Shown one piece after another: positions 25,514 through 33,179 of a stretch of DNA of 64,000 nt. The position numbers and the translations under genes are program-made. Under the pieces are notes generated by a model that saw nothing but the letters and a program-made list of their open reading frames with translations, did no database searches and was not told the origin of the DNA. This DNA is from Clostridium sp. AN503 (GTDB lineage: Bacteria > Bacillota > Clostridia > Lachnospirales > Lachnospiraceae): positions 558,001-622,000 of the forward strand of contig NZ_JBFDTP010000002.1 in the NCBI RefSeq assembly GCF_040719375.1, in the 5' to 3' direction. Numbering within the stretch: position 1 is the first letter of the stretch; each line of letters opens with the position of its first letter.

Positions 25514-26359
25514 ATGAGCTATAAGATCATTGGTGATAGCTGCCTGGATTTAACTGATATGATGAAAAAGGACCCGCGGTTTCAGATGATTCCTCTGACA
25601 CTGCAGGTGGATGACCATATGGTGATCGATGACGAGACCTTTGACCAGAAGGCGTTTCTGGCGCTGGTGAAGGCGAGTCCTAACTGCCCGAAGACGGCGT
25701 GTCCGTCACCGGAGGCGTTCAAGGAGGCTTTTGAGTGTGAGGCGCAGGATATCTATGTGATCACTCTGTCCAGCCATTTGAGCGGTACTTATAACAGTGC
25801 GGTGGTCGGGAAGAATCTGTATGAGGAGGAGCACGGGGCGGATGATAAGAATATCCTGATCATCGACTCGGAGTCTGCATCTTCAGGGGAATTGAATCTT
25901 GCGTTGAATATCCGGGATATGTATGATGCCGGGATGGAGTTTGCGGAGATCTCCGCCAGGATCCTGGAGATCCGGGACAGGCAGAAGACTTATTTTGTGA
26001 TCGATTCTCTGGAACCGCTGCGCAAGAATGGAAGGCTGACCGGCCTGCAGGCATTTTTTGCGACAGCACTCAATATTAAGCCGGTGATGGGCGCGGACCA
26101 TGGGGTGATCATCAAGCTCGACCAGGCCAGGGGCATCGGTAAAGCCTTTGCGCGGATGAGTGAGATCGCAGTGCGTGAGGCGGAGGATCCGTCGAAGCGG
26201 CGTGTTGTGATCGCTCACTGCAACTGTCCGGACCGGGCGGAGCAGGTGAAGGCGGAGCTTGAGAAGCGCGGCACATTCCGGGAGGTCGTGGTTACTGAGA
26301 CCGCAGGTGTGGCGACGGTCTATGCCGGGGACGGCGGGATCATTCTGGGCGTGGTTTAG
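25514..26359 (+). CDS. DegV-family fatty-acid-binding protein
   Basis: A 281-residue cytoplasmic protein of the DegV/FakB type. These bind a fatty acid and, with FakA kinase, present it for phosphorylation. Typical features are the start YKIIGDSCLDL, the SSHLSGTYNSAV segment near residue 92 and IDSESASSGE near 118, followed by YFVIDSLEPLRKNGRL near 160. The ATG at 25514 has CAGGAGG 6 nt upstream; an in-frame ATG 30 nt earlier lacks one. No FakA gene is nearby, and the physiological role of single clostridial DegV copies is uncertain. Confidence 0.92.
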   Translation: MSYKIIGDSCLDLTDMMKKDPRFQMIPLTLQVDDHMVIDDETFDQKAFLALVKASPNCPKTACPSPEAFKEAFECEAQDIYVITLSSHLSGTYNSAVVGKNLYEEEHGADDKNILIIDSESASSGELNLALNIRDMYDAGMEFAEISARILEIRDRQKTYFVIDSLEPLRKNGRLTGLQAFFATALNIKPVMGADHGVIIKLDQARGIGKAFARMSEIAVREAEDPSKRRVVIAHCNCPDRAEQVKAELEKRGTFREVVVTETAGVATVYAGDGGIILGVV

Positions 26360-26445
26360 GCGTGATGCGGGCGGAGAGGTATTCGGTCGCGGACTATCAA
26401 ATTGACTATCAGATTATTTGGATGCAGCATATATGGTAACAGGTG

Positions 26446-26483
26446 CAGTCAGGTTGGTTTCGATCAGCCTGGCTGTTTTGTTT
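26446..26483 (+). terminator. Terminator before the CapA gene
   Basis: CAGTCAGGTTG (26446-26456) pairs with CAGCCTGGCTG (26465-26475) with two G-T pairs; TTTTGTTT follows. Its T tract abuts the -35 box of the next gene. Confidence 0.75.
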
Positions 26484-26510
26484 GACAATTGATAGCTGGT
26501 AAGGTACCAT
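26482..26510 (+). promoter_or_regulatory. Likely promoter of the CapA gene
   Basis: A perfect TTGACA (26482-26487), a 17-bp spacer and a weak TACCAT (26505-26510). The leader would be short, about 15 nt to the first ATG. Confidence 0.5.
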
Positions 26511-26531
26511 AGTGAAAAGCAGACCTGAGAT

Positions 26532-27824
26532 ATGGATAGGCGGGAAAGGATTGATTGGTTCATGAGGAAGGGCAGAAGACGGGGGCATAGGAACAGCATG
26601 GTTTTTGGCGTATGCATGATAATATTGGCATCGACCGTGCTGACTGGCTGTCAGGCGCATAAATATGACCGGATTGAACTGGAAACCTCAGTTCAGGAGG
26701 AGATACACATCAATATAGAAGACGGTTCTGGGGATGAGGACGCCGGAATTGTGATTGATCAGGAACCGGTTGGTAAGGAATCCAGCAGCCAGGATATCAT
26801 CGGTAAGGCTCCCTCTGGTCAGGAAAACGTTGACGGCGATGTGCCGGGCCAGGATGCAGCCCGCAGTGGGAATCAGGATGCTGCGACACTCCTTTTTGGC
26901 GGTGACGTACTGTTGTCCAGCCATGTTTTAAACGCCTATCAGAGTGCCGGAGGAATCCACGGTGTACTGGATGAAGGTTACCGGAAGGTGATCCGGGACG
27001 CAGGCTTTTTCATGGTAAATGAGGAGTTTCCATTCAGCAGCCGGGGCGTGCAGGCGGAGGATAAAGAATACACCTTCCGGCTGGAGCCGGAGCGAGTTTC
27101 CATGTTTCAGGAGATGGGGATCGATGCGGTGACACTGGCCAATAACCATGCGCTGGATTTTGGACAGGAAGCGCTTTTGGATTCGGTTGCTGTGTTGGAT
27201 GGAGCAGGGATCCTGCATACCGGGGCGGGAGCCAATCTTACGGAAGCGAGAAAGCCGGTGGAGATTGTGATTGACGGACAGAGGATCGCAGTGATCGGCG
27301 CTACGCGGGTCATACCGGAATCGTCCTGGGCGGCAGGGAAGAACCATCCGGGGATGCTGTCCTCCTATGACGCCACAGAGCTTCTTAAAGAGATCCGGGC
27401 GCAAAAGGATGAGGGAAAGCTTGTGATCGTGTATGTGCACTGGGGAATCGAGCGGGATGAAAACCCCCAGGAGTACCAGCGGACTCTGGGGCAGCAGTAC
27501 ATTGATGCAGGCGCGGATCTGGTCATCGGTTCCCATCCCCATGTGCTTCAGGGCATTGAATATTATAAAGGGAAACCGATCGTCTACAGTTTAGGGAATT
27601 TTGTGTTTGGCAGCTCCATACCAAAGACTATGCTGCTGGAAGTAAAGCTGCCGGAAGAGGACGCCCCACTGCGCCTTCGTCTGATCCCCGGAACCTCCGG
27701 CGCGGGCTATACCAGGATGCTCAATGACGCTGGAAAGATTCAGGAATTTTATCAATATATAGAAAGTATTTCTTTTGGCATCAGCATTGGGGCCGATGGG
27801 ACGGTGATCCCGCAGAATCAGTAG
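26532..27824 (+). CDS. CapA-family exported lipoprotein (metallophosphatase fold)
   Basis: A 430-residue protein of the PGA_cap/CapA family, related to poly-gamma-glutamate capsule proteins. An N-terminal hydrophobic segment ends in the lipobox LTGC. A polar linker of about 80 residues follows, then the catalytic-type domain: LFGGDVLLSSHV, MVNEEFPFS, LANNHALDFG, VHWGIERDE and GSHPHVLQGIEYY, in family order. The start is uncertain: ATG 26532 has little ribosome site, while ATG 26562 is preceded by GGGAAAGGA at a long distance. Without the other cap genes a role in polyglutamate synthesis is doubtful; surface phosphoesterase or wall functions are alternatives. Confidence 0.85.
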   Translation: MDRRERIDWFMRKGRRRGHRNSMVFGVCMIILASTVLTGCQAHKYDRIELETSVQEEIHINIEDGSGDEDAGIVIDQEPVGKESSSQDIIGKAPSGQENVDGDVPGQDAARSGNQDAATLLFGGDVLLSSHVLNAYQSAGGIHGVLDEGYRKVIRDAGFFMVNEEFPFSSRGVQAEDKEYTFRLEPERVSMFQEMGIDAVTLANNHALDFGQEALLDSVAVLDGAGILHTGAGANLTEARKPVEIVIDGQRIAVIGATRVIPESSWAAGKNHPGMLSSYDATELLKEIRAQKDEGKLVIVYVHWGIERDENPQEYQRTLGQQYIDAGADLVIGSHPHVLQGIEYYKGKPIVYSLGNFVFGSSIPKTMLLEVKLPEEDAPLRLRLIPGTSGAGYTRMLNDAGKIQEFYQYIESISFGISIGADGTVIPQNQ

Positions 27825-27837
27825 ATCCCGGCAAAGC

Positions 27838-28833
27838 TCAGCAAATGCCGCAGCCCTGAAAGATACCACGTTCTTTGAAGCGTCTGGTCAGTGTGTTAAG
27901 GACCAGGCGCTTATTTGCGCTCCATAAAGGAGCCAGGAGCAGGCTCTTAGGCCCGTCCCCGGTAATCCGGTGGACCACCAGGTCAGGGGGCAGCAGGGCG
28001 ATGCAGTCCAGGACCAGATCGATATACTCCTCCATAGACATGACCGGAAATGGGGATCTGGCATACAGCTCCGCCAGATCCGTGCCCTTTAAGACATGAA
28101 GAAGCTGAAGCTTGATCCCCTGGATGTCCTGACCGGACAGCCAGGATACGGTCTTTAACATCCGCTCCCGGTCTTCACCCGGAAGCCCCAGGATCACGTG
28201 GACGATTGTTTCCAGTCCCCGCTTGCGGAGGCGAAAAAGAGCGTCCTCAAAACACTCCAGTCCATATCCCCGCCGGATCAGTACAGCCGTGTCCTCATGA
28301 ATAGTCTGCAGTCCCAACTCAAGCCAAACTGGTTTAATGGCATTTAACTCCGCGCACAGGTCAAGCACTTCATCCGGAAGGCAGTCCGGCCGGGTAGCGA
28401 TGGACAGGACCCTCACCTCCGGGCGGCTTATAGCCGCAGTAAAAAGCTCACGAAGATAAGATACAGGTGCATAAGTATTGGTATAAGACTGAAAATACGC
28501 AATATAAGCGCCAGGCCGGTCCCCCAGCTTGTTGCTGACCCGCCCGGCAGCCAGGTCGATCTGCCTGTCCACACACTGCGCCAGCTGCAAGCCAGAGAAA
28601 AATGGCGCCGCAAAATCCCCGGAACCGCCCTCACTGCAAAACACACATCCCCGCGTCCCCAGTCTCCCATCCCGGTTCGGACAAGTCATTCCTCCATCCA
28701 GCGCGATCTTATAAACCTTCGCACCAAACCGTTTTTTCATCTCAAAATCCAAAGAATGCCAGGGCCGTCCACCCCATTCAGTTATAATATCAGATGTCCC
28801 CATATGCCAGCTTCCATACCCTTTCCTCTGCAA
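27838..28833 (-). CDS. Radical SAM protein, TIGR01212/YhcC family
   Basis: A 331-residue radical SAM enzyme. Its Fe-S cysteines lie in CPNRDGRLGTRGCVFC (near residues 51-66), a family-specific spacing longer than CxxxCxxC. SIATRPDCLPDEVLDL and LELGLQTIHE are typical of TIGR01212. The reaction is unknown. A promoter (TTGCTG-17-TATAAT) lies close upstream, so translation may begin at TTG 28833, which has AAAGG in front, or at ATG 28803. Members of this family in other species begin close to the FGAKVYKIALDGG segment. It is transcribed away from element C and galK. Confidence 0.88.
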   Translation of the reverse strand: MQRKGYGSWHMGTSDIITEWGGRPWHSLDFEMKKRFGAKVYKIALDGGMTCPNRDGRLGTRGCVFCSEGGSGDFAAPFFSGLQLAQCVDRQIDLAAGRVSNKLGDRPGAYIAYFQSYTNTYAPVSYLRELFTAAISRPEVRVLSIATRPDCLPDEVLDLCAELNAIKPVWLELGLQTIHEDTAVLIRRGYGLECFEDALFRLRKRGLETIVHVILGLPGEDRERMLKTVSWLSGQDIQGIKLQLLHVLKGTDLAELYARSPFPVMSMEEYIDLVLDCIALLPPDLVVHRITGDGPKSLLLAPLWSANKRLVLNTLTRRFKERGIFQGCGIC

Positions 28834-28849
28834 CTTTTCCTTTCTATGA

Positions 28850-28878
28850 ATTATACCGGACTTTCTTCACATCAGCAA
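28850..28878 (-). promoter_or_regulatory. Promoter of the radical SAM gene
   Basis: On the minus strand TTGCTG (28873-28878), a 17-bp spacer and TATAAT (28850-28855). The transcript would start about 10 nt before TTG 28833. Confidence 0.6.
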
Positions 28879-28894
28879 CCGAAATAACCTTAGC

Positions 28895-29152
28895 GTTTCC
28901 GCGATTTGCAGCGGCGGCGGTGGGGGGACCCGGCAGCAGGGGTTTTGTGACTTTGCAGACCATTAGATGATGTTAGCGTTCGGGATTTTCTGTTCTGTCA
29001 GGGGAAGGGGTTGTCTGAGCGACAGCGAGTTGCCCCTTCCCCTGACAGGCTTTTAAGAAAAGCCCGAACGCTTACATCATCTTATGGTCGAAACCGGAAC
29101 AAAACCCCTGCTGCCGGGTCCCCCCACCGCCGCCGCTGCAAATCGCGGAAAC
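28895..29152 (-). repeat. Long intergenic hairpin element C
   Basis: A 258-bp structure homologous to element B but inverted. Outer stem: 54 bp, perfect (28895-28948 with 29099-29152), unrelated in sequence to that of B except at the inner end (GGTTTTGT). Inner stems: GACCA/TGGTC-type pair, GATGATG/CATCATC (28966-28972, 29075-29081), a 16-bp stem with one G-T (28976-28991, 29056-29071) and a 16-bp perfect stem (28995-29010, 29033-29048). The terminal loop 29011-29032 is the exact reverse complement of the 22-nt loop of B. The single-stranded parts (TTCCGGTTTCG, TCTGCAAAGTCAC, TAA/TAA, TAAAAGC/AAC) are conserved with B on the minus strand. Confidence 0.85.
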
Positions 29153-29202
29153 TTCCCGCACATTCCTTGCGAAAAAATATAGAAAGAGCGAAGAATATTG
29201 TA

Positions 29203-29232
29203 TTGTTCCCCCAACCACAGATATGATATACT
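29203..29232 (+). promoter_or_regulatory. Likely galK promoter
   Basis: TTGTTC (29203-29208), an 18-bp spacer and TATACT (29227-29232), 61 bp before the start codon. The -35 box is weak. Confidence 0.45.
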
Positions 29233-29292
29233 TGAGTCAACATCCCGGATGCTAATCCCGGGTAATTTTGAAGAATTCTGGAGGGGTGCAAG

Positions 29293-30582
29293 ATGAAAGC
29301 AGTTGAGACATTGCAGTTACTGAAGTCAGGGCAGGCAGATGCGCTTATGGGGCAGTTGTACGGATCAGACAAGGCCGGCGAGAATAAGGAGCGTTACTGT
29401 GACCTGGTCGCCAAGTTTAAGGATACCTTTGGAGATGAGGATATCCTGATGTTCAGTTCACCGGGCCGGACCGAGATCAGCGGGAACCATACGGACCACA
29501 ACCACGGCAAGGTACTGGCCGGCAGCATCAATCTGGACTGCGTAGGGATCGCGGCAAAGAACAATTCTTCCAAAGTGAACATTGTCAGCGAGACATTTAA
29601 CCAGAAGTTCAGCATTGATTTAAATAAGCTGGAGCCCAGCGAGAAGAAGGCGGGGACGATCGATCTGGTGAAGGGGCTTCTGAAAGGATTTACGGAGTCC
29701 GGCTATGAGATCGGCGGATTTGACGCCTATATCACCAGCAACGTGATCAGCTCCGCAGGCGTAAGCTCTTCCGCGTCCTTTGAGATGCTTCTATGCTCCA
29801 TGATCAACAAGTTCTTTAATGAGGGACGCATGGATACGGTAGCCTACGCCCACATTGGGAAATATTCCGAAAACGTGTACTGGGACAAGGCGTCCGGGCT
29901 TTTAGACCAGATGGCCTGCGCGGTGGGCGGCCTGATCACCATCGACTTTTTGGAGCCGACCGCTCCGGTGGTGGAGAAGATCGATTTTGATTTTGCTTCC
30001 CAGAACCATAGCCTGATCATTGTTCAGACAGGAAAAGGCCACGCAGATCTGAGCGCTGACTATTCCTCTGTGCCCAATGAGATGAAGAAGGTGGCGGAGT
30101 ACTTTGGCAGGGAAGTGTGTGCGGAGATTACCGAGAAGCAGGTGATCGATAACTTAAAGGAAGTACGCGCCTATGCGGGCGACCGTTCCGTGATGCGCGC
30201 CCTGCATTTCTTTGAAGAGAACAAGCGGGTGGAGGCGGAGGTTGCAGCCCTGAAGGAAGGACGTTTCCAGGACTTTTTAAACAATATCACCGCGTCCGGC
30301 AACTCCTCCTGGAAATGGCTCCAGAACTGCTACACCAATTCCAGTTACCAGGAGCAGGGGATTTCCGTGGCCCTGGCCCTCACGGAGCTGTTCATCGCTG
30401 AGAAGCAGAAGGGGGCATGCCGGATCCATGGCGGCGGTTTTGCCGGCGTGATCATGGCGATGCTGCCCAATGAGCTGGTGGATGAGTACGTGTCTTACAT
30501 AGAAAAGGCCCTGGGCGAAGGCAGTGCATACCGCATGAGCATCCGTCCTTATGGCGCGATCTGTGTGAATGATCAAATCTAA
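29293..30582 (+). CDS. galK: Galactokinase
   Basis: A 429-residue GHMP kinase. The galactokinase signature appears in a divergent form, PGRTEISGNHTDHNHGKVL (about residues 57-75; usual form GRVNLIGEHTDYN), and the ATP-binding loop is SSAGVSSSASFEML near 157. The C-terminal GHMP segment includes RIHGGGFAGVIMAMLP. It would phosphorylate galactose at C1 in the Leloir path. GGAGGGG is 6 nt before the ATG. No galT or galE is adjacent. The divergent signature, a form I associate with clostridial GalK, leaves some room for another sugar substrate. Confidence 0.88.
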   Translation: MKAVETLQLLKSGQADALMGQLYGSDKAGENKERYCDLVAKFKDTFGDEDILMFSSPGRTEISGNHTDHNHGKVLAGSINLDCVGIAAKNNSSKVNIVSETFNQKFSIDLNKLEPSEKKAGTIDLVKGLLKGFTESGYEIGGFDAYITSNVISSAGVSSSASFEMLLCSMINKFFNEGRMDTVAYAHIGKYSENVYWDKASGLLDQMACAVGGLITIDFLEPTAPVVEKIDFDFASQNHSLIIVQTGKGHADLSADYSSVPNEMKKVAEYFGREVCAEITEKQVIDNLKEVRAYAGDRSVMRALHFFEENKRVEAEVAALKEGRFQDFLNNITASGNSSWKWLQNCYTNSSYQEQGISVALALTELFIAEKQKGACRIHGGGFAGVIMAMLPNELVDEYVSYIEKALGEGSAYRMSIRPYGAICVNDQI

Positions 30583-30641
30583 GTCTTTCTTTTTGACCGT
30601 AAATATGATATGATGACGGTCGAACATAAGGAAGACTAATC

Positions 30642-32270
30642 ATGAGACAGAAAAAATACTTACTTGTACTACTAGATGTTTTAATGCTTCTGGGCTGCAT
30701 TGGGATCGTATGGCTGATAGGATATCTGGCAGACCCGCAGGACCGCCGCAAAAGTACGCCGCCGGACACTGCGATGGAGCCGGGGGCTGGAGGCGGCAGG
30801 GCGACGCCGTCTGATGCCGGGCTGCCCGATGGCTTAAAGCCGGGTGAGACGGATCAGGGCCATGAGACGGGCTATGGATACGAAACAATCCCGGGACAGG
30901 CGGAAGCAGAGGAAAGAGAACGACAGAGACAAGCATGGTTGGATGCAGAGAGGAACCGGAGGATCAGGCAGCAAAGACGCTGGGCCGGGGAGACGAACGC
31001 AGCGGAAGGACCGGCAGAGCCGGAGGAAGAGCCTTACGTTCCGCCTACCATCATGCTTGCCTCTGATTTGCATTTTATGAGCAAAACCACTCATGACGGG
31101 GGATCGGCTTTTTGGAAGATGACAGCCGGAGACGACGGCAAGGTGAACCAGTACAGCGAGGAAATGACGGATGCGCTGCTTGAAACCGCCATAAGGAACC
31201 GGCCAGCCGCCCTTGTGCTGAGCGGGGACATTACCTTAAACGGGGAGCGGGAAAATCATGAACAGCTTGCCCGGAAGCTGCGGCGGGTGCAGGAGGCCGG
31301 TGTGCCGGTTGTGGTCATCCCTGGGAATCACGATATCAATAACAGGAATGCGGCAACCTATTTCGGCGATAAAAGGGAAAAGGCAGAGTATCTGGAGACC
31401 GGTGAGGATTTTCTTGAGATCTACCACGAGTTCGGTTACGACCAGTCCCCCAACCGGGATCCTAATTCCTTAAGCTATGTGTACCCGGTGGATGCGTCCC
31501 ACTGGCTATTGATGCTTGACACCTGCCAATACGAAAACGGCAGCCATGTAAACGGCAGGCTGAAACAGGAGACCTTAGACTGGCTGAAGGTACATCTTGA
31601 GGTGGCAGAGGAGAACCAGATCCAGGTGCTCCCGGTGGCTCATCACAACCTGTTGTCAGAGAGCCGCCTGTACACCACGGACTGTACCCTGGAAAATCAC
31701 GGTCAGGTGGTGGAGCTTTTAGAGCAGTTTGAAACGCCGCTCTATATCAGCGGCCATCTCCACGCGCAGCGCATCAAGAAGCATAAAGAGGAGCCGGGAG
31801 CGCCTGAGGATACCTATGGGATCACGGAGATCGTGCTCAGCCCCTATTCCATTGCGCCCAACCAGTACGGCGAGCTGTACTGGAATACGCCGGAGGATAT
31901 GGCGTTTACCACAAGACAGGTGGATGTGGCGGTTTTTGCTGCGGAAGATGGTTCTGAAAATATGGAGCTTTTAAGATTTGGGGAATATGCCGCAGAATAT
32001 TTAAAGCAGGTGATCACGGCGCAGGTGATGGAGAAGATCACCCTGGTGCCGGATGATTTAAAAGAGCGGATGGCCCGTCTGTATGCGGAACTGTACTATG
32101 ATTACTGCGCAGGCAACCGGACGTCCTGGGATGAAGTGGAGGCCACGGCCGGATACCGGCTGTGGCAGCGGGTGGACCCGGATGGGAGATATACCGCCGA
32201 GATCGGTCAGATGATCGAAGACACGCGGGAAGATCTGCATGAGTGGAAGACCCATAAGACAGGAGAGTGA
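30642..32270 (+). CDS. Exported metallophosphoesterase
   Basis: A 542-residue calcineurin-like phosphoesterase anchored by an N-terminal hydrophobic segment (residues 5-30). A Pro/Gly/Glu/Arg-rich linker of about 100 residues follows. The catalytic domain shows ASDLHFMSK, LSGDITLNGERENH, VIPGNHDINN, PVAHHNLL and ISGHLHAQR in order, giving the full set of metal ligands. The last 130 residues form a helical domain seen in clostridial members. The substrate (nucleotide, phospholipid or wall polymer) is not known. The next gene starts 5 nt after its stop. Confidence 0.87.
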   Translation: MRQKKYLLVLLDVLMLLGCIGIVWLIGYLADPQDRRKSTPPDTAMEPGAGGGRATPSDAGLPDGLKPGETDQGHETGYGYETIPGQAEAEERERQRQAWLDAERNRRIRQQRRWAGETNAAEGPAEPEEEPYVPPTIMLASDLHFMSKTTHDGGSAFWKMTAGDDGKVNQYSEEMTDALLETAIRNRPAALVLSGDITLNGERENHEQLARKLRRVQEAGVPVVVIPGNHDINNRNAATYFGDKREKAEYLETGEDFLEIYHEFGYDQSPNRDPNSLSYVYPVDASHWLLMLDTCQYENGSHVNGRLKQETLDWLKVHLEVAEENQIQVLPVAHHNLLSESRLYTTDCTLENHGQVVELLEQFETPLYISGHLHAQRIKKHKEEPGAPEDTYGITEIVLSPYSIAPNQYGELYWNTPEDMAFTTRQVDVAVFAAEDGSENMELLRFGEYAAEYLKQVITAQVMEKITLVPDDLKERMARLYAELYYDYCAGNRTSWDEVEATAGYRLWQRVDPDGRYTAEIGQMIEDTREDLHEWKTHKTGE

Positions 32271-32274
32271 TACC

Positions 32275-32991
32275 ATGGGAAAAACAGGAGGGAGGCCAGT
32301 CATCGGCCTCATACCTCTCTACGATGAAAAGAAAGAGAGTTATTGGATGCTGCCCGGTTATATGACGGGCCTTGAGGCCGCGGGAGCGGTCCCGGTGATG
32401 CTGCCGCTTACGCAGGATGAAGCAGTCATAGGACAGCTGGTGGAACAGTTTGACGGTTTCCTTCTGACCGGAGGCCATGATGTGGATCCGGCCCTTTACG
32501 GGGAAATGCCAACGGACAGATGCGGGACGCTCTGCGCCCGGCGGGATGGGATGGAACGGCTACTGTTTGAAAAAGCGCTCGGGGCCGATAAACCGGTTTT
32601 GGGGATCTGCCGTGGAATCCAGTTTATCAATGCATATCTGGGCGGCTCCCTGTACCAGGATCTGCCGTCCCAGTATCCGAGCGATGTGGACCATCACATG
32701 ACGCCGCCTTATCACCTGCCGGCCCACGAGGTTTTTGTAGAAAAGACCTCCCCGCTGTACCGGCTTTTGGGGAAAGAGACACTGGAAGTAAACAGCTATC
32801 ATCACCAGGCCATCAAAGAGCTGGCTCCGGGGCTGCAGGCGATGGCCTTTTCCCGGGATGGCCTGGTGGAGGCCGTATGGATGCCGGACAGACGGTTTGT
32901 GGCGGCGGTCCAGTGGCATCCGGAATTTTCTTATGAAGTGAATGAAGACAGCCGCAGACTGTTTGCGGCCTTTGCAGATGCCTGTCGCTAG
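32275..32991 (+). CDS. Peptidase C26 / gamma-glutamyl hydrolase family protein (PuuD-like)
   Basis: A 238-residue class I glutamine-amidotransferase-like hydrolase. The catalytic Cys is in GICRGIQFIN (near residue 110) and the His in VQWHPEF (near 214), with the Glu two residues later. The PuuD-like segment TGGHDVDPALYGE lies near 67. PuuD splits gamma-glutamyl-GABA, but many clostridial members act on unknown gamma-glutamyl compounds. The ATG at 32275 has AGGAGA 8 nt upstream; 12 further residues are in frame upstream, within the preceding gene. It forms an operon with the phosphoesterase. Confidence 0.88.
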   Translation: MGKTGGRPVIGLIPLYDEKKESYWMLPGYMTGLEAAGAVPVMLPLTQDEAVIGQLVEQFDGFLLTGGHDVDPALYGEMPTDRCGTLCARRDGMERLLFEKALGADKPVLGICRGIQFINAYLGGSLYQDLPSQYPSDVDHHMTPPYHLPAHEVFVEKTSPLYRLLGKETLEVNSYHHQAIKELAPGLQAMAFSRDGLVEAVWMPDRRFVAAVQWHPEFSYEVNEDSRRLFAAFADACR

Positions 32992-33068
32992 TGCGGTGGG
33001 CATTGTTTTTGGTGGCATTGTTTGTGTGAAACTGGGCGAAAACGGCGGAAATCTGTGCAATTCCCATA

Positions 33069-33098
33069 TTGACGGATTCCATGGAAAACATTTACAAT
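33069..33098 (+). promoter_or_regulatory. Likely glgP promoter
   Basis: TTGACG (33069-33074), an 18-bp spacer and TACAAT (33093-33098). The leader to the glgP ATG is about 75 nt. Confidence 0.55.
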
Positions 33099-33179
33099 AG
33101 TACGGAATCTACATTTACGAGTACATCATGGGATCTGACATTTAAATATAGAACGATTGAGATTAAAAGGAGTGGTAAT

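Larger units (their letters stand above)
28834..29292. other. Divergent intergenic region with element C
   Basis: No gene. It contains the minus-strand promoter of the radical SAM gene, long hairpin element C (28895-29152) and the galK promoter. The element lies between two promoters that point away from it, so it is not a terminator for either neighbour. Confidence 0.7.

Noticed and set aside
25058..29152. Hairpins B and C as a classical MITE, retron or attC site
   Set aside because: The outer ends differ between copies, so there are no shared terminal repeats or obvious target duplications; no reverse transcriptase or integron integrase is near; no known motif of those systems was seen.
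28895..29152. Element C as a simple bidirectional terminator
   Set aside because: Both neighbouring genes are transcribed away from it and have promoters outside it, so there is nothing to terminate.
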